26,629 nucleotides of DNA from CBDUQP01 sp965369385. GTDB taxonomy: Bacteria > Planctomycetota > Phycisphaerae > SM23-33. The notes beneath the pieces were generated by a model. It was not told the origin of the DNA. It ran no database searches and worked only from the letters and a program-made list of their open reading frames with translations. The position numbers were made by a program, and so were the translations under genes. Below are positions 5,817 to 13,054 of the stretch, piece after piece (the first letter of the stretch is position 1; the number at the start of each line of letters is the position of its first letter). The DNA is taken from the NCBI GenBank assembly GCA_965369385.1, contig CBDUQP010000034.1:1-26629 (forward strand). Direction: 5' to 3'.

Positions 5817-7889
5817 CTACTTGCGCCCGAGCTTACTTCGGGCGGTATCGTACAACTCCGATTCGGGATACTTGTCTACGATCTTCTGCAGCGCGGTCTT
5901 TGCAGCAGCGGGCCTTTTCATCGCTTCGTAGGCCTCGGCTGCCGTGGCGAGCAATTGCGGCGCGTAGCTGGATGTCGGCGAGACACGCACAAGCACTGCC
6001 GCCTCGCGGGCTGCGGATTCGTCCTGCCCTCGGGCCATGTGCAAACGCACAGCCAGCATGCTATGCCACCCCGCCAGCATGTCGGCAGGGATGTTATTCC
6101 GCCAGCGTGCGAGATATTGCTCGGCCCATTCGTATCGCCGCGACAATATATACTCCTCAACGTGGCGGGCGTAGCTGCCTCGCAGGAAAGCGACGGTCTT
6201 CTTGCCGACATCCGTACCAAAACCAGCTTTCTCATATGATGCAAGGGCTTTGGCGCGGTTGCCCTTGAACCGCCACACATCGCCAATGCCTATTTGTGAT
6301 CGCCGGTAAACCTGGCGAGTTATCTTGCTCTTCATCGACGACGCTCTGACAAATTGCTGCATCGCTTCGTCGATGAGTCCAGCGCCATTCAGCAACATCA
6401 GCCCCGCCCGCAGCCGCATATCACCGGCTATGTTCGGGTCGCTGCTTACCTCTGCGCCGGCCAGCAGAACATCAATCGCCGAATCAACATCGTCATTTTT
6501 CTTCATGGCGTCGACGGCCGGCAGCACAATCGCGGTAACGGCTTTTCCGGGCAGACTGTCGCGTTTTAGCGAATCTACTGCCGCCCGCAACATAGCCTCC
6601 GGCTGGCTGCCTCTGCGCAAAATCTCGAACCCGCCGGCAACGTGCTTGCCCGGCAGTACGGCGAAATTATATTTGGCAACGATAGCGGCCTGTTCGCTAA
6701 TCCGGTCAAGCCGCGACGACATGACCAGCCGCCAATTGCGACTGACCGCCAGGCGAGTCTTCCTTGTGCCCCTGCGCTCGCCGCTTTGTGCAGTCAGCGT
6801 GATTTCATTCAGACCATCGGCGAGAAACACGTGGTCAACCTCCTGTCCGGTCGCGGTCTGCCCATCACCAAAATCCCATGTCCACTGCCACTTCAGCCCC
6901 TTTGCAGTGGTGGCAAACCAATCCCCGCGGAAGCGATATCGCTGATAGTACGCGCCAGATACGAATGATTCCCCGATGCGTTTCACCGAGACATCTACCG
7001 TTATCGCCTTGCCACGTTCCTGCAGTTTTCCGGCTGAGCAGCGGACCACGGGCGTGAATGCCCCCGGCGAGATCACGCGGTAGCGTTTTGAGTTGGGGGT
7101 CCGCCAATACGTGGCAATAATCGGATTCCCTCCGCGATTCACGTGCCCCACCGTCATCTTGTGGAGCCCTCGCTTGAGCCGGACCTTTCCTGACTTCGGC
7201 CCGCGACGAAGTGGCCTGTGCCACCCGCCATTGCTCACGATCAGCTCATCATTGATCAGCATGAACGACGCGTTATTGCTGGCGGTTGCGAACGTGTATT
7301 CGCCGCCCAATCTCACCTCAAACCATCCGGTGAAGCGGCTGACGATTCTACTCTGCGGGCCGAACGGGTTGCAGCCCTGGAATACCCTGTCGCAGAAACC
7401 GCGTCCAAGAAGCTTTCCGGGCTTAGCGAAGATTATCTTTGCCTGCTTGGGGTTATGTGCGGGCCGCCCGGTGTATCGCCAGGTTTCCTGCAATATGCCT
7501 CGCCGGATATCAAGTGCCAACCTGCGGGCGGTAGAATTGGCATTCGAGAAATATACCCAATAAGATGCCTTGGGATCGGAAGCTGCAAACGCGATTGTGA
7601 CCAGGTCTCCAGGACCAATCATCAGTACTCGCACAGGCACTTGCCTGCCCCTGGAGGTAATGACGCGGATGTCTCTGGCGTCGGGAAGATGGCGTCCTAG
7701 TGCGTTGAATGTGAGTGAGGCAACAGACCCTTTGCCCATATACTTGCGCTGCTTATCCGGTATCACGATCGCGCGGCGACAGTTCCAGCCGCCCGACCAC
7801 CAACCACCCGCGGAGCGCCCCGCGGCGGTGACAGTGATAGCCAGCAGTGGAATACAGACCGACAATACGGTATATGTTAACCTCTTCAT
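5817..7889 (-). CDS. Secreted multidomain protein: DUF2341-like, PA14-like, PKD and TPR regions
   Basis: A 690-residue exported protein with a basic start and hydrophobic signal peptide (about 1-23, ending near TVTAAG). Residues about 29-116 (GGWWSGGWNCRRAIVI ... YWVYFSN) resemble the DUF2341 fold found at the N-terminus of secreted bacterial proteins. Residues about 135-270 look like a PA14-type beta module (EYTFATASNNASFMLINDE, then NGGWH). A PKD domain at about 295-385 shows the hallmark WDFGDGQTATG and HVF. From about 390 to 690 the protein is alpha-helical with TPR-like repeats; the last, around 640-685, ends in IVDKYPESELYDTARSKL. PA14 and PKD suggest carbohydrate or surface binding, and TPRs suggest a scaffold. 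No enzyme active site was found. It lies 80 bases upstream of the tsaC fusion on the same strand, and its start (a weak GAG upstream) faces the HAD operon. Confidence 0.8.
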   Translation of the reverse strand: MKRLTYTVLSVCIPLLAITVTAAGRSAGGWWSGGWNCRRAIVIPDKQRKYMGKGSVASLTFNALGRHLPDARDIRVITSRGRQVPVRVLMIGPGDLVTIAFAASDPKASYWVYFSNANSTARRLALDIRRGILQETWRYTGRPAHNPKQAKIIFAKPGKLLGRGFCDRVFQGCNPFGPQSRIVSRFTGWFEVRLGGEYTFATASNNASFMLINDELIVSNGGWHRPLRRGPKSGKVRLKRGLHKMTVGHVNRGGNPIIATYWRTPNSKRYRVISPGAFTPVVRCSAGKLQERGKAITVDVSVKRIGESFVSGAYYQRYRFRGDWFATTAKGLKWQWTWDFGDGQTATGQEVDHVFLADGLNEITLTAQSGERRGTRKTRLAVSRNWRLVMSSRLDRISEQAAIVAKYNFAVLPGKHVAGGFEILRRGSQPEAMLRAAVDSLKRDSLPGKAVTAIVLPAVDAMKKNDDVDSAIDVLLAGAEVSSDPNIAGDMRLRAGLMLLNGAGLIDEAMQQFVRASSMKSKITRQVYRRSQIGIGDVWRFKGNRAKALASYEKAGFGTDVGKKTVAFLRGSYARHVEEYILSRRYEWAEQYLARWRNNIPADMLAGWHSMLAVRLHMARGQDESAAREAAVLVRVSPTSSYAPQLLATAAEAYEAMKRPAAAKTALQKIVDKYPESELYDTARSKLGRK

Positions 7890-7951
7890 CGCACTCGTTT
7901 TTTGTCCCGGCGATACCGACGGGTGTTAGTATCCGTTAGTTCTTGCTTGGC

Positions 7952-7987
7952 CCCGACCTGCCTGCCGGCAGGCAGGTGTACATCGGG
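7952..7987. repeat. 22-bp perfect palindrome with TCGGG flanks
   Basis: Positions 7956-7977 read the same on both strands: half-site ACCTGCCTGCC followed by its exact complement. Outside it, CCCG (7952-7955) can pair with CGGG (7984-7987) across a six-base bulge, and TCCCGA/TCGGGA-type words are shared with the REP-like modules near 3400-3790. It lies between two divergent genes (start 7889 on the minus strand, 8088 on the plus strand). It may be an interspersed REP-like element or a large operator; the half-site is itself a near-repeat (CCTG CCTG). Confidence 0.6.
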
Positions 7988-8087
7988 ACCAGGTTGCCAT
8001 CGATCATCGTTGCTGGGATGGGACGCCTGTATTGTAAGCAAAACGCCCGGCATTTGCGAAGCTACTTATCGCCGGCGGAGAAACAGT

Positions 8088-8675
8088 GTGCCCAAACGTT
8101 TTGACGCGATAATCTTCGACATGGACGGAACGCTCATTGAGCCCCTTCTGGACTTCCAGGCCATCCGCCGCGATTTGAACATTCCGGCAGGCAAGGGAAT
8201 CCTGGAAACGCTCGATGAAATGGACACGCCAGAAGCGGCCGCTGCCCACGAACGTCTGCTATCGCATGAAATGGCGGCAGCGAAGCAATCCATCATGATG
8301 CCCGCAGCCGATACTGTACTTGCATCGCTTCGCCAAGAAGGATATCGCACCGCACTGCTCACGCGAAACGCCCTGGGGCCAATGCAACTTGTGCTGGAAC
8401 GATTCGAGTTCGAGTTCGATCTTGCATGGTCTCGCGAGAACGGGCCCATTAAGCCCGAGCCCGACGGCGTGCTGAAGGCGTGCAAAGAACTTGGCGTCAA
8501 TCCAAACAGAACTGTATGCGTAGGCGACTTTCAGTATGATATACAAGCCGCCAACGCCGCCGGCGCCACCAGCGTGTTGCTGGCAACGGGCGAACTGCCC
8601 GACTTCGCGCACACGGCCGACCACGTAATACGCGGCCTGACCGAACTGCTGGTTATATTGAAGGGATCTTTCTAG
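8088..8675 (+). CDS. HAD-superfamily hydrolase (phosphoglycolate-phosphatase-like)
   Basis: A 195-residue cytoplasmic phosphatase of HAD subfamily I. Motif I is FDMDGTL (10-16, nucleophile Asp11, acid/base Asp13), motif II is LLTRN (90-94, Thr92), motif III is IKPEPDG (121-127, Lys122) and motif IV is VGDFQYDIQAA (145-155, Asp147 and Asp151). A short helical cap lies between motifs I and II (about 20-75). The order and spacing match Gph/phosphoglycolate-phosphatase-like enzymes; the true substrate is unknown. GTG 8088 is preceded by GCGGAG at a spacing of about 7. No better start exists before motif I, and the next ATG would cut off the nucleophile. It is the first gene of a tight plus-strand run with only 4 bases before the ABC permease, which suggests a role linked to that transporter, for example in lipid phosphate metabolism. 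Confidence 0.9.
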   Translation: MPKRFDAIIFDMDGTLIEPLLDFQAIRRDLNIPAGKGILETLDEMDTPEAAAAHERLLSHEMAAAKQSIMMPAADTVLASLRQEGYRTALLTRNALGPMQLVLERFEFEFDLAWSRENGPIKPEPDGVLKACKELGVNPNRTVCVGDFQYDIQAANAAGATSVLLATGELPDFAHTADHVIRGLTELLVILKGSF

Positions 8676-8679
8676 AAAA

Positions 8680-9912
8680 ATGTCCTATCTGCCGCTTTCG
8701 AACATACTGCACTACAAACTGCGAAGCCTGCTGAGCGCATTGGGCATCGCAATCGCCATATGCATGCTGCTTACCCTCAGCGGACTGGCACGGGGAACGC
8801 TTTTCGAGGTCGCAGACAGGTGGGAAGCCGTCGATGCCGACCTTATAATGTTCCCCGCGGGCTGGGGGGATAACGTTTCGGTGAAGAGCGGAAACGGGCT
8901 GTGGGACAGTTACGCCGCATTCCTGGCGAAGAAACACAAGGACATCGTGCAGGAAATTATCCCCGTCTACACCTGGCCGATGAAGCTGGCGGGCCAGGAC
9001 CAGATGGTTGCAGGGGTCGATCCTGACCAGTGGCATTGGCTCACCGGCGGAAGAAAGCTCCGCGAGGGGCGATTGTTCGATCCGTCGGGCACATTCGCCG
9101 CGTGGATAGAGGCCGAGCTGCTTAGCGATGCAGGCGATGGCGAGACCGATGAAGATAGCGCAGCGGATGGGCTGCCGGAGTCGGTGGATCTGGCGCTCGC
9201 GCCACATGACGGGCTGGAGATAGTCATAGATTCGCGGCTGGCAGGTGCGGGCGGTTACAGCGTGGGCCAGCAGGTTCTCGCGGGCAATCACAAGTGGACT
9301 ATAGTGGGCATCGTGCCCGCAGGCGCCATGACGCGTGTGTTCATGCCACGCCGGACCGCGCAATATCTATTCGGCGGGAGCATCCAGCAAAGCACTATCA
9401 TGTTCGTCAAGCTCAAGAGCGGTGTGGATGTCGGGCCGGCTGCCAAGGCAATCGGCGAGACCACCGGGCAGGATGTGGTTCCCCTTGCGAGCTATCGCGG
9501 AATGCTCCGGCAGAAGTTCGACGTCATGTTCCGCTACGTAGACGCGGTGAACGTGGTTTCGCTGGTTATCGCGTTCCTGTTCATAATGGTTACACTCTAC
9601 ACGATGGTGCTGCAAAGGTATCACGATGTGGCGATCCTGAAATCGTGCGGGGCATCAAACATGTTCATCGTGCGGCAGATATTGGCTGAGTCGCTGATAC
9701 TATCGGTCGCAGGCGCAGCCGCTGGGCTGGCAATGGCATTCGGCAGCGCGTGGCTGATAGAAACATTCAAGCCGCTATACACGGTATCGATAACGCCCGA
9801 GTGGATCGCGATCGCATGCGGCGCGGCAATTGTGGGATCGGTAATCAGCGGCCTTTATCCCGCATGGTGGGCCACCAGAATAGACGTAGCCGAGGTGCTG
9901 ACTCTAGAGTAG
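8680..9912 (+). CDS. ABC transporter permease, MacB/LolC-FtsX type
   Basis: Integral inner-membrane permease of the type VII (MacB/LolCDE) ABC superfamily, 410 residues. Topology is the family's 1+3 plan: TM1 at about 18-37 after an amphipathic LSNILHYKLRS start, a large periplasmic domain (about 40-285), then the FtsX domain with TM2 (about 291-312), TM3 (336-360) and TM4 (374-394). The tail GLYPAWWATRIDVAEVL (391-407) is the characteristic end of MacB/LolC permeases. The segment after TM2 (YHDVAILKSCGAS) is the coupling region that contacts the ATPase. An acidic insert (DAGDGETDEDSAAD, 150-163) interrupts the periplasmic domain. It starts 4 bases after the HAD stop with no strong ribosome site, so translation is probably coupled. 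The ATPase follows after 8 bases. Such systems extract lipoproteins, peptides or drugs mechanically; the cargo here is unknown. Confidence 0.92.
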   Translation: MSYLPLSNILHYKLRSLLSALGIAIAICMLLTLSGLARGTLFEVADRWEAVDADLIMFPAGWGDNVSVKSGNGLWDSYAAFLAKKHKDIVQEIIPVYTWPMKLAGQDQMVAGVDPDQWHWLTGGRKLREGRLFDPSGTFAAWIEAELLSDAGDGETDEDSAADGLPESVDLALAPHDGLEIVIDSRLAGAGGYSVGQQVLAGNHKWTIVGIVPAGAMTRVFMPRRTAQYLFGGSIQQSTIMFVKLKSGVDVGPAAKAIGETTGQDVVPLASYRGMLRQKFDVMFRYVDAVNVVSLVIAFLFIMVTLYTMVLQRYHDVAILKSCGASNMFIVRQILAESLILSVAGAAAGLAMAFGSAWLIETFKPLYTVSITPEWIAIACGAAIVGSVISGLYPAWWATRIDVAEVLTLE

Positions 9913-9920
9913 TTTTTCTA

Positions 9921-10607
9921 ATGAATAGCCAAAAACACACAAACATTTTGACCGCACGCGACATCCACAAAAGCTTCGGCCAGCGTCAGGCGCGGGTGGA
10001 TGTTCTAACGGGGCTTGACCTCGACGTGCGCCAAGGCGAATTCCTCGCAATTATGGGCCCCAGCGGATGCGGAAAGACCACACTGCTGCAAATACTCGGC
10101 CTGCTCTCGCCGGCAGACAAGGGCACAGTTATCGTAGGCGACAGCAAGCCTGCAACCAATGAGCGGGCCCGCAACGCACTTCGCCGAACGCACATGGGAT
10201 TCGTTTTTCAGCGGTTCAACCTGCTGAGCGTGCTTAGCGCTCACGATAACGTGGAGATCTCACTGAAGGTGCGCGGAGTGAAATCAAACGGGCAGATCGC
10301 ACGCCTGTTCGAATCACTCGGCATTTCTCACGTTGCCCGCAGGAAGCCCTCGCAGATGTCCATCGGAGAGCAGCAACGCGTCGCTATCGCAAGGGCGCTT
10401 GCGCATCAGCCGAAAGTTCTGCTCGCAGATGAGCCCACCGGCAGCCTCGACACCGCAAACTCTACCGCCCTGCTCGAACTGCTCAGCCGCACCAATCGCG
10501 AGCTCAAGCAAACTATTGTAATGATAACGCACTCGCCCGCAGCGGCTGAGTTTGCCGACCGCGTGGTGCATATGAAGGATGGAATCCTCGTTGACGACAA
10601 CAATTGA
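9921..10607 (+). CDS. ABC transporter ATP-binding protein, LolD/MacB type
   Basis: Cytoplasmic ATPase partner of the preceding permease; 228 residues, matching LolD. Walker A is GPSGCGKTT (46-54), the Q-loop is FVFQRFNLL (94-102, Gln97), the signature region is QMSIGEQQRVAIARAL (145-160), Walker B with D-loop is VLLADEPTGSLD (166-177) and the H-loop is MITHS (201-205). The phrase FQRFNLLSVLSAHDNV is typical of the LolD/MacB/FtsE branch. The signature reads SIGEQ where LSGGQ is usual, a tolerated variant that weakens the consensus. ATG 9921 lies 8 bases after the permease stop; a longer frame begins inside the permease gene and was rejected. Its end overlaps the next gene by 29 bases. Confidence 0.93.
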   Translation: MNSQKHTNILTARDIHKSFGQRQARVDVLTGLDLDVRQGEFLAIMGPSGCGKTTLLQILGLLSPADKGTVIVGDSKPATNERARNALRRTHMGFVFQRFNLLSVLSAHDNVEISLKVRGVKSNGQIARLFESLGISHVARRKPSQMSIGEQQRVAIARALAHQPKVLLADEPTGSLDTANSTALLELLSRTNRELKQTIVMITHSPAAAEFADRVVHMKDGILVDDNN

Positions 10608-11331
10608 CATTTCCGATCAGGGACCCGATGGCATATCGGTTAGCAAATGGTTCGCGTTCTACGCACTGCTGCTTGCGATTTCGGGCACTGTGATCGCCCT
10701 GATGCTGCGTGACACGGCCGTGGCTTTTCCGCATTCCTTTGACCAGTTCGCAAGCGAGCTATCCAAGCTTCCTTCGGGTATCAAGCTTCTCGTATTCGGT
10801 GTCTATATTTCACTGTGCTGCACTTTTCTGCCGCTGCCGGCAACTGCGGTGGTGGCGGCTCTCGCTACCCGTGAGGCATCCGTGGGCAGCGGTTTGGCTG
10901 ACACGGTACTTATAGTGGCATCCGTGGGGGCATTGGCGTCTACAATCGCCAACCTGAACGATTATCACATCCTCACGCTCATCTTCCGAAGCCGCCACGT
11001 AGCCAAAGTCCGCAACGTGCGTGCATACCACATGGCTGAAGGCTGGTTTGCCCGCTCACCGTTCCTTCTGCTGGTCGTATTCAACTTCCTGCCGATTCCG
11101 ATAGATATTGTCCGAGTGCTGGCAACTTCTCATCGATATCCACGCAAACAATTTGCAATAGCCAACTTCCTGGGGCGTTTTATAAGGTATGGAATAATAG
11201 CGTTTGCTACATACCGCTGGAATCTGGGCTGGATTGCCCCCGTGGCGTTTCTGGCGTTGGCGATCGCAATCGCTCTGGTGAAGATGCTGTCGGCCGTCAG
11301 GAACCGAACCCCAGCAGAGCCCAATGCGTAG
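10579..11331 (+). CDS. VTT/DedA-like (SNARE-associated) integral membrane protein
   Basis: A 250-residue polytopic protein with hydrophobic segments at about 25-43, 68-97, 106-125, 160-182 and 218-236. The pair of proline-centred segments TFLPLPATAVVAALA (82-96) and FNFLPIPIDIVRVLA (168-182), followed by RYPRKQFAIANFLGRFIRYG (186-205), is like the two re-entrant loops of the VTT/DedA (SNARE_assoc) family. DedA-type proteins move polyprenyl phosphate or phospholipids across membranes, so a lipid flippase role is the best guess. It overlaps the ATPase gene by 29 bases in another frame, so it belongs to the transporter operon. The start is uncertain: ATG 10579 has AAGG directly adjacent, and a TTG at 10591 is an alternative. 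Family assignment is by motif only and moderately confident. Confidence 0.72.
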   Translation: MESSLTTTIDISDQGPDGISVSKWFAFYALLLAISGTVIALMLRDTAVAFPHSFDQFASELSKLPSGIKLLVFGVYISLCCTFLPLPATAVVAALATREASVGSGLADTVLIVASVGALASTIANLNDYHILTLIFRSRHVAKVRNVRAYHMAEGWFARSPFLLLVVFNFLPIPIDIVRVLATSHRYPRKQFAIANFLGRFIRYGIIAFATYRWNLGWIAPVAFLALAIAIALVKMLSAVRNRTPAEPNA

Positions 11332-11474
11332 AATTGTTGAACGATGGACCAACACCAACGCTCCATTCCATACAAAGCGTTGATGGAAACCTGGGTGCGC
11401 AGGCCCACAGGCAATGACTTGTGAACATTGCAGATGACGGTTTACCCATGACAAAAAATAGGGATAATGAGACT

Positions 11475-12392
11475 ATGACACAAATACTTCTCAGTTTCAC
11501 CATGATCGTAACTTGCCTGCTCGCCGCGAGTCAGACCCAAGCCGACGCCAAGGCCAACAAGCCCGCCGCACCGAGCAAACCGGCAAGCGTCATCGTCAAG
11601 CCGGCCGTGAAACCCACAGCCCCCACACCCACAATACAAAGCGTAACCAGCAAACAAGCAATCACCCGCCAGCAACCGACCGCAGAAGTAATGCAGTTCC
11701 TCAAGCAATGGGAAGCTGCCGGCGCCAAGATCACTACAGTCAAAGCAGATATGCTCTATACGCTTAGCAATACCACACTTGGCGACCGGTCAGAGCGCGA
11801 GGGGTGGGTTCGCTACGTGAAGCAGACGCAACCAGTGAAGACCCCCAATGCGAAACCTCTCCTAAAGAAGAGGGCGAAGTTCCGCGCACATTACGAGACG
11901 CTCAAACAGCGTAAGGGAAAGAAGATACGGCGCCGCAAAGACTACGCTTTCGATGGCGACCAGACGCTCAGCATCTCCGATGAAACCACCAAACAGATAA
12001 CACGCATCCAGTTCCGCCCGCCGGAAACGGACAACGGCTCGCTCGGATCGCCATTCCCCATGCCATTCGGGCAGAAAGCCCAGACTGTGCTCAACCACTA
12101 CGTCTGCACCACCCGCAAACCAAACAAGCGTGACCCAGCCGGCACGGTTTTCCTGAAGCTCATCCCCCATCATCGCAAGAAGAGGGAGTTTACGCAGATA
12201 TGGCTGAGCAAGACCACCTGGCTGCCGCTGAGAATCAGCTCGCTGGACCGCAGGGGCAATCTTACTACCGTCAACTTCAGCAACACCGAAACGAACGTCA
12301 AGATCCCTGACAGCGTATTCCAGATGCGTGTGCCTTTCGGCTGGTCCCAGGTTACCCAGAAGCACGATTCGAACACCAACCTCCTTCCGTAG
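11475..12392 (+). CDS. LolA-like periplasmic lipoprotein carrier / sigma-E-regulator-type protein
   Basis: A 305-residue exported protein. A signal peptide spans about 1-24 (MTQILLSFTMIVTCLLAASQ, cleavage near QADA), followed by a lysine/proline/alanine/threonine-rich linker (about 25-60). The globular part (about 65-305) has the pattern of LolA/LolB half-barrels as seen in planctomycetes: an N-terminal helix (VMQFLKQWEAAGAKITTVKADM), strand segments such as DYAFDGDQTLSISDE, and late strands FTQIWLSKTTWLPLRISSLDRRGNLTTVNFSN ending in PDSVFQMRVPFGW. LolA takes lipoproteins from the LolCDE ABC transporter, so its place about 140 bases after a LolD/LolC-like pair is meaningful. ATG 11475 was chosen because the signal peptide starts there and AGGGA lies about 10 bases upstream; ATGs at 11421 and 11448 would add charged residues before the signal. 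Confidence 0.7.
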   Translation: MTQILLSFTMIVTCLLAASQTQADAKANKPAAPSKPASVIVKPAVKPTAPTPTIQSVTSKQAITRQQPTAEVMQFLKQWEAAGAKITTVKADMLYTLSNTTLGDRSEREGWVRYVKQTQPVKTPNAKPLLKKRAKFRAHYETLKQRKGKKIRRRKDYAFDGDQTLSISDETTKQITRIQFRPPETDNGSLGSPFPMPFGQKAQTVLNHYVCTTRKPNKRDPAGTVFLKLIPHHRKKREFTQIWLSKTTWLPLRISSLDRRGNLTTVNFSNTETNVKIPDSVFQMRVPFGWSQVTQKHDSNTNLLP

Positions 12393-12434
12393 GGACACGA
12401 TTTCAGTCGCTACTTCGGTCTGTTCGCCATAACT

Positions 12435-12478
12435 GTGGTGGCGTGTGCGCGATCCGAAAAAAAAACTTTCGCCACCAC
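12435..12478. repeat. 9-bp inverted repeat with A-tract loop
   Basis: GTGGTGGCG (12435-12443) pairs exactly with CGCCACCAC (12470-12478). The 26-base loop contains a run of nine A (T on the minus strand). It lies 42 bases after the LolA-like stop. Because the A/T run is in the loop and not after the stem, it is not a standard terminator on either strand; it may still end or stabilise the transcript. Confidence 0.45.
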
Positions 12479-12716
12479 CCGAACACCCCTCCATCTGGCA
12501 AAATGCACAATCTGCCATATCTCTATAATACACAGATCTTTACGCAAATACACAAACTCTGCCCAGTATTCGGATAACCCATTTCTAACGTCCTTCACGC
12601 ACAGTCGTCATAATCCAACCCCCCTACCCATTTTTTCCGGATATTACCAATTAACACAGGCCATCATCATGCCGAAATATAGCGTGTGGTGAAGGCGAAA
12701 CCGCAATAGCAGGTAA

Positions 12717-12824
12717 CGCCAGGGAGACAGGAAAGGCGCGGGATTCGGACACGCGGCTGGTCGGAGGGACTAGCTGCATCCGAGTCCCGCCCTTTCTCTA
12801 TATAGGCTCACTGCCCGCCTGGCG
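12717..12824 (+). ncRNA. Candidate structured RNA or leader element (unrecognised)
   Basis: The core hairpin 12731-12796 is built as follows: GAAAGG (12731-12736) with CCTTTC (12791-12796); one bulged C; 12 pairs between 12738-12749 (GCGGGATTCGGA) and 12779-12790 with one G-U; a small internal loop; then 10 pairs between 12753-12762 and 12768-12777 with two G-U pairs; and a GGAGG loop. CGCCAGG (12717-12723) can pair with CCTGGCG (12818-12824) to close an outer domain. G-U pairs favour an RNA structure over a DNA palindrome, but the strand is not proven. It does not match any riboswitch, 6S, SRP, RNase P or tRNA pattern I know. It lies about 230 bases upstream of the Gfo/Idh gene. Confidence 0.35.
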
Positions 12825-13054
12825 ATCCCGCATCGGGACGAATAGCAACGTAGTGGGCCTCCTTGCCCCATCCACCTGACCCAATCAACAATTCCATACA
12901 TAAATCTCCCATAATTATTGACACTTCCTCTAGATACCGGTAGTCAAGATCAAGAATATTCGCATCATAGAGTCAATGTCGCAAAATATGCCAACGTTGG
13001 CAGAACCGACACCTTTATCACGCACTGCAATAATTGCCGGAGATATAATCAGCC

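Larger units (their letters stand above)
12393..13054. other. Long gene-free stretch with two hairpins
   Basis: About 660 bases with no credible gene. It holds a hairpin with an A-tract loop (12435-12478) and a very stable hairpin inside a possible structured RNA (12717-12824), both listed separately. A TATAAT at 12524-12529 lacks a good -35 box. A TTGACA at 12918-12923 lacks a good -10 box at 17 bases. GC is visibly lower at 12500-12660 and 12890-13050 than in the neighbouring genes. The promoter of the Gfo/Idh gene must lie here, but I could not fix it. GGAG about 13 bases before the ATG at 13055 is a distant ribosome site. Confidence 0.6.

Noticed and set aside
9750..9920. Longer N-terminus for the ABC ATPase
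   Set aside because: The extension lies inside the permease gene in another frame and is arginine-rich; family homology begins after ATG 9921.
11421..11474. Earlier starts for the LolA-like protein
   Set aside because: They would place charged residues in front of a clear signal peptide.
12524..12529. TATAAT as a promoter -10 box
   Set aside because: No acceptable -35 hexamer 16-18 bases upstream; mentioned only as a possibility.
12717..12824. Tested as cobalamin, c-di-GMP, glycine or THF riboswitch, SRP RNA, RNase P RNA and tRNA
   Set aside because: A stretch CAGGTAACGCC resembles part of RNase P RNA and GTCCGAATCC on the other strand resembles a T-arm, but the rest of each consensus is missing.
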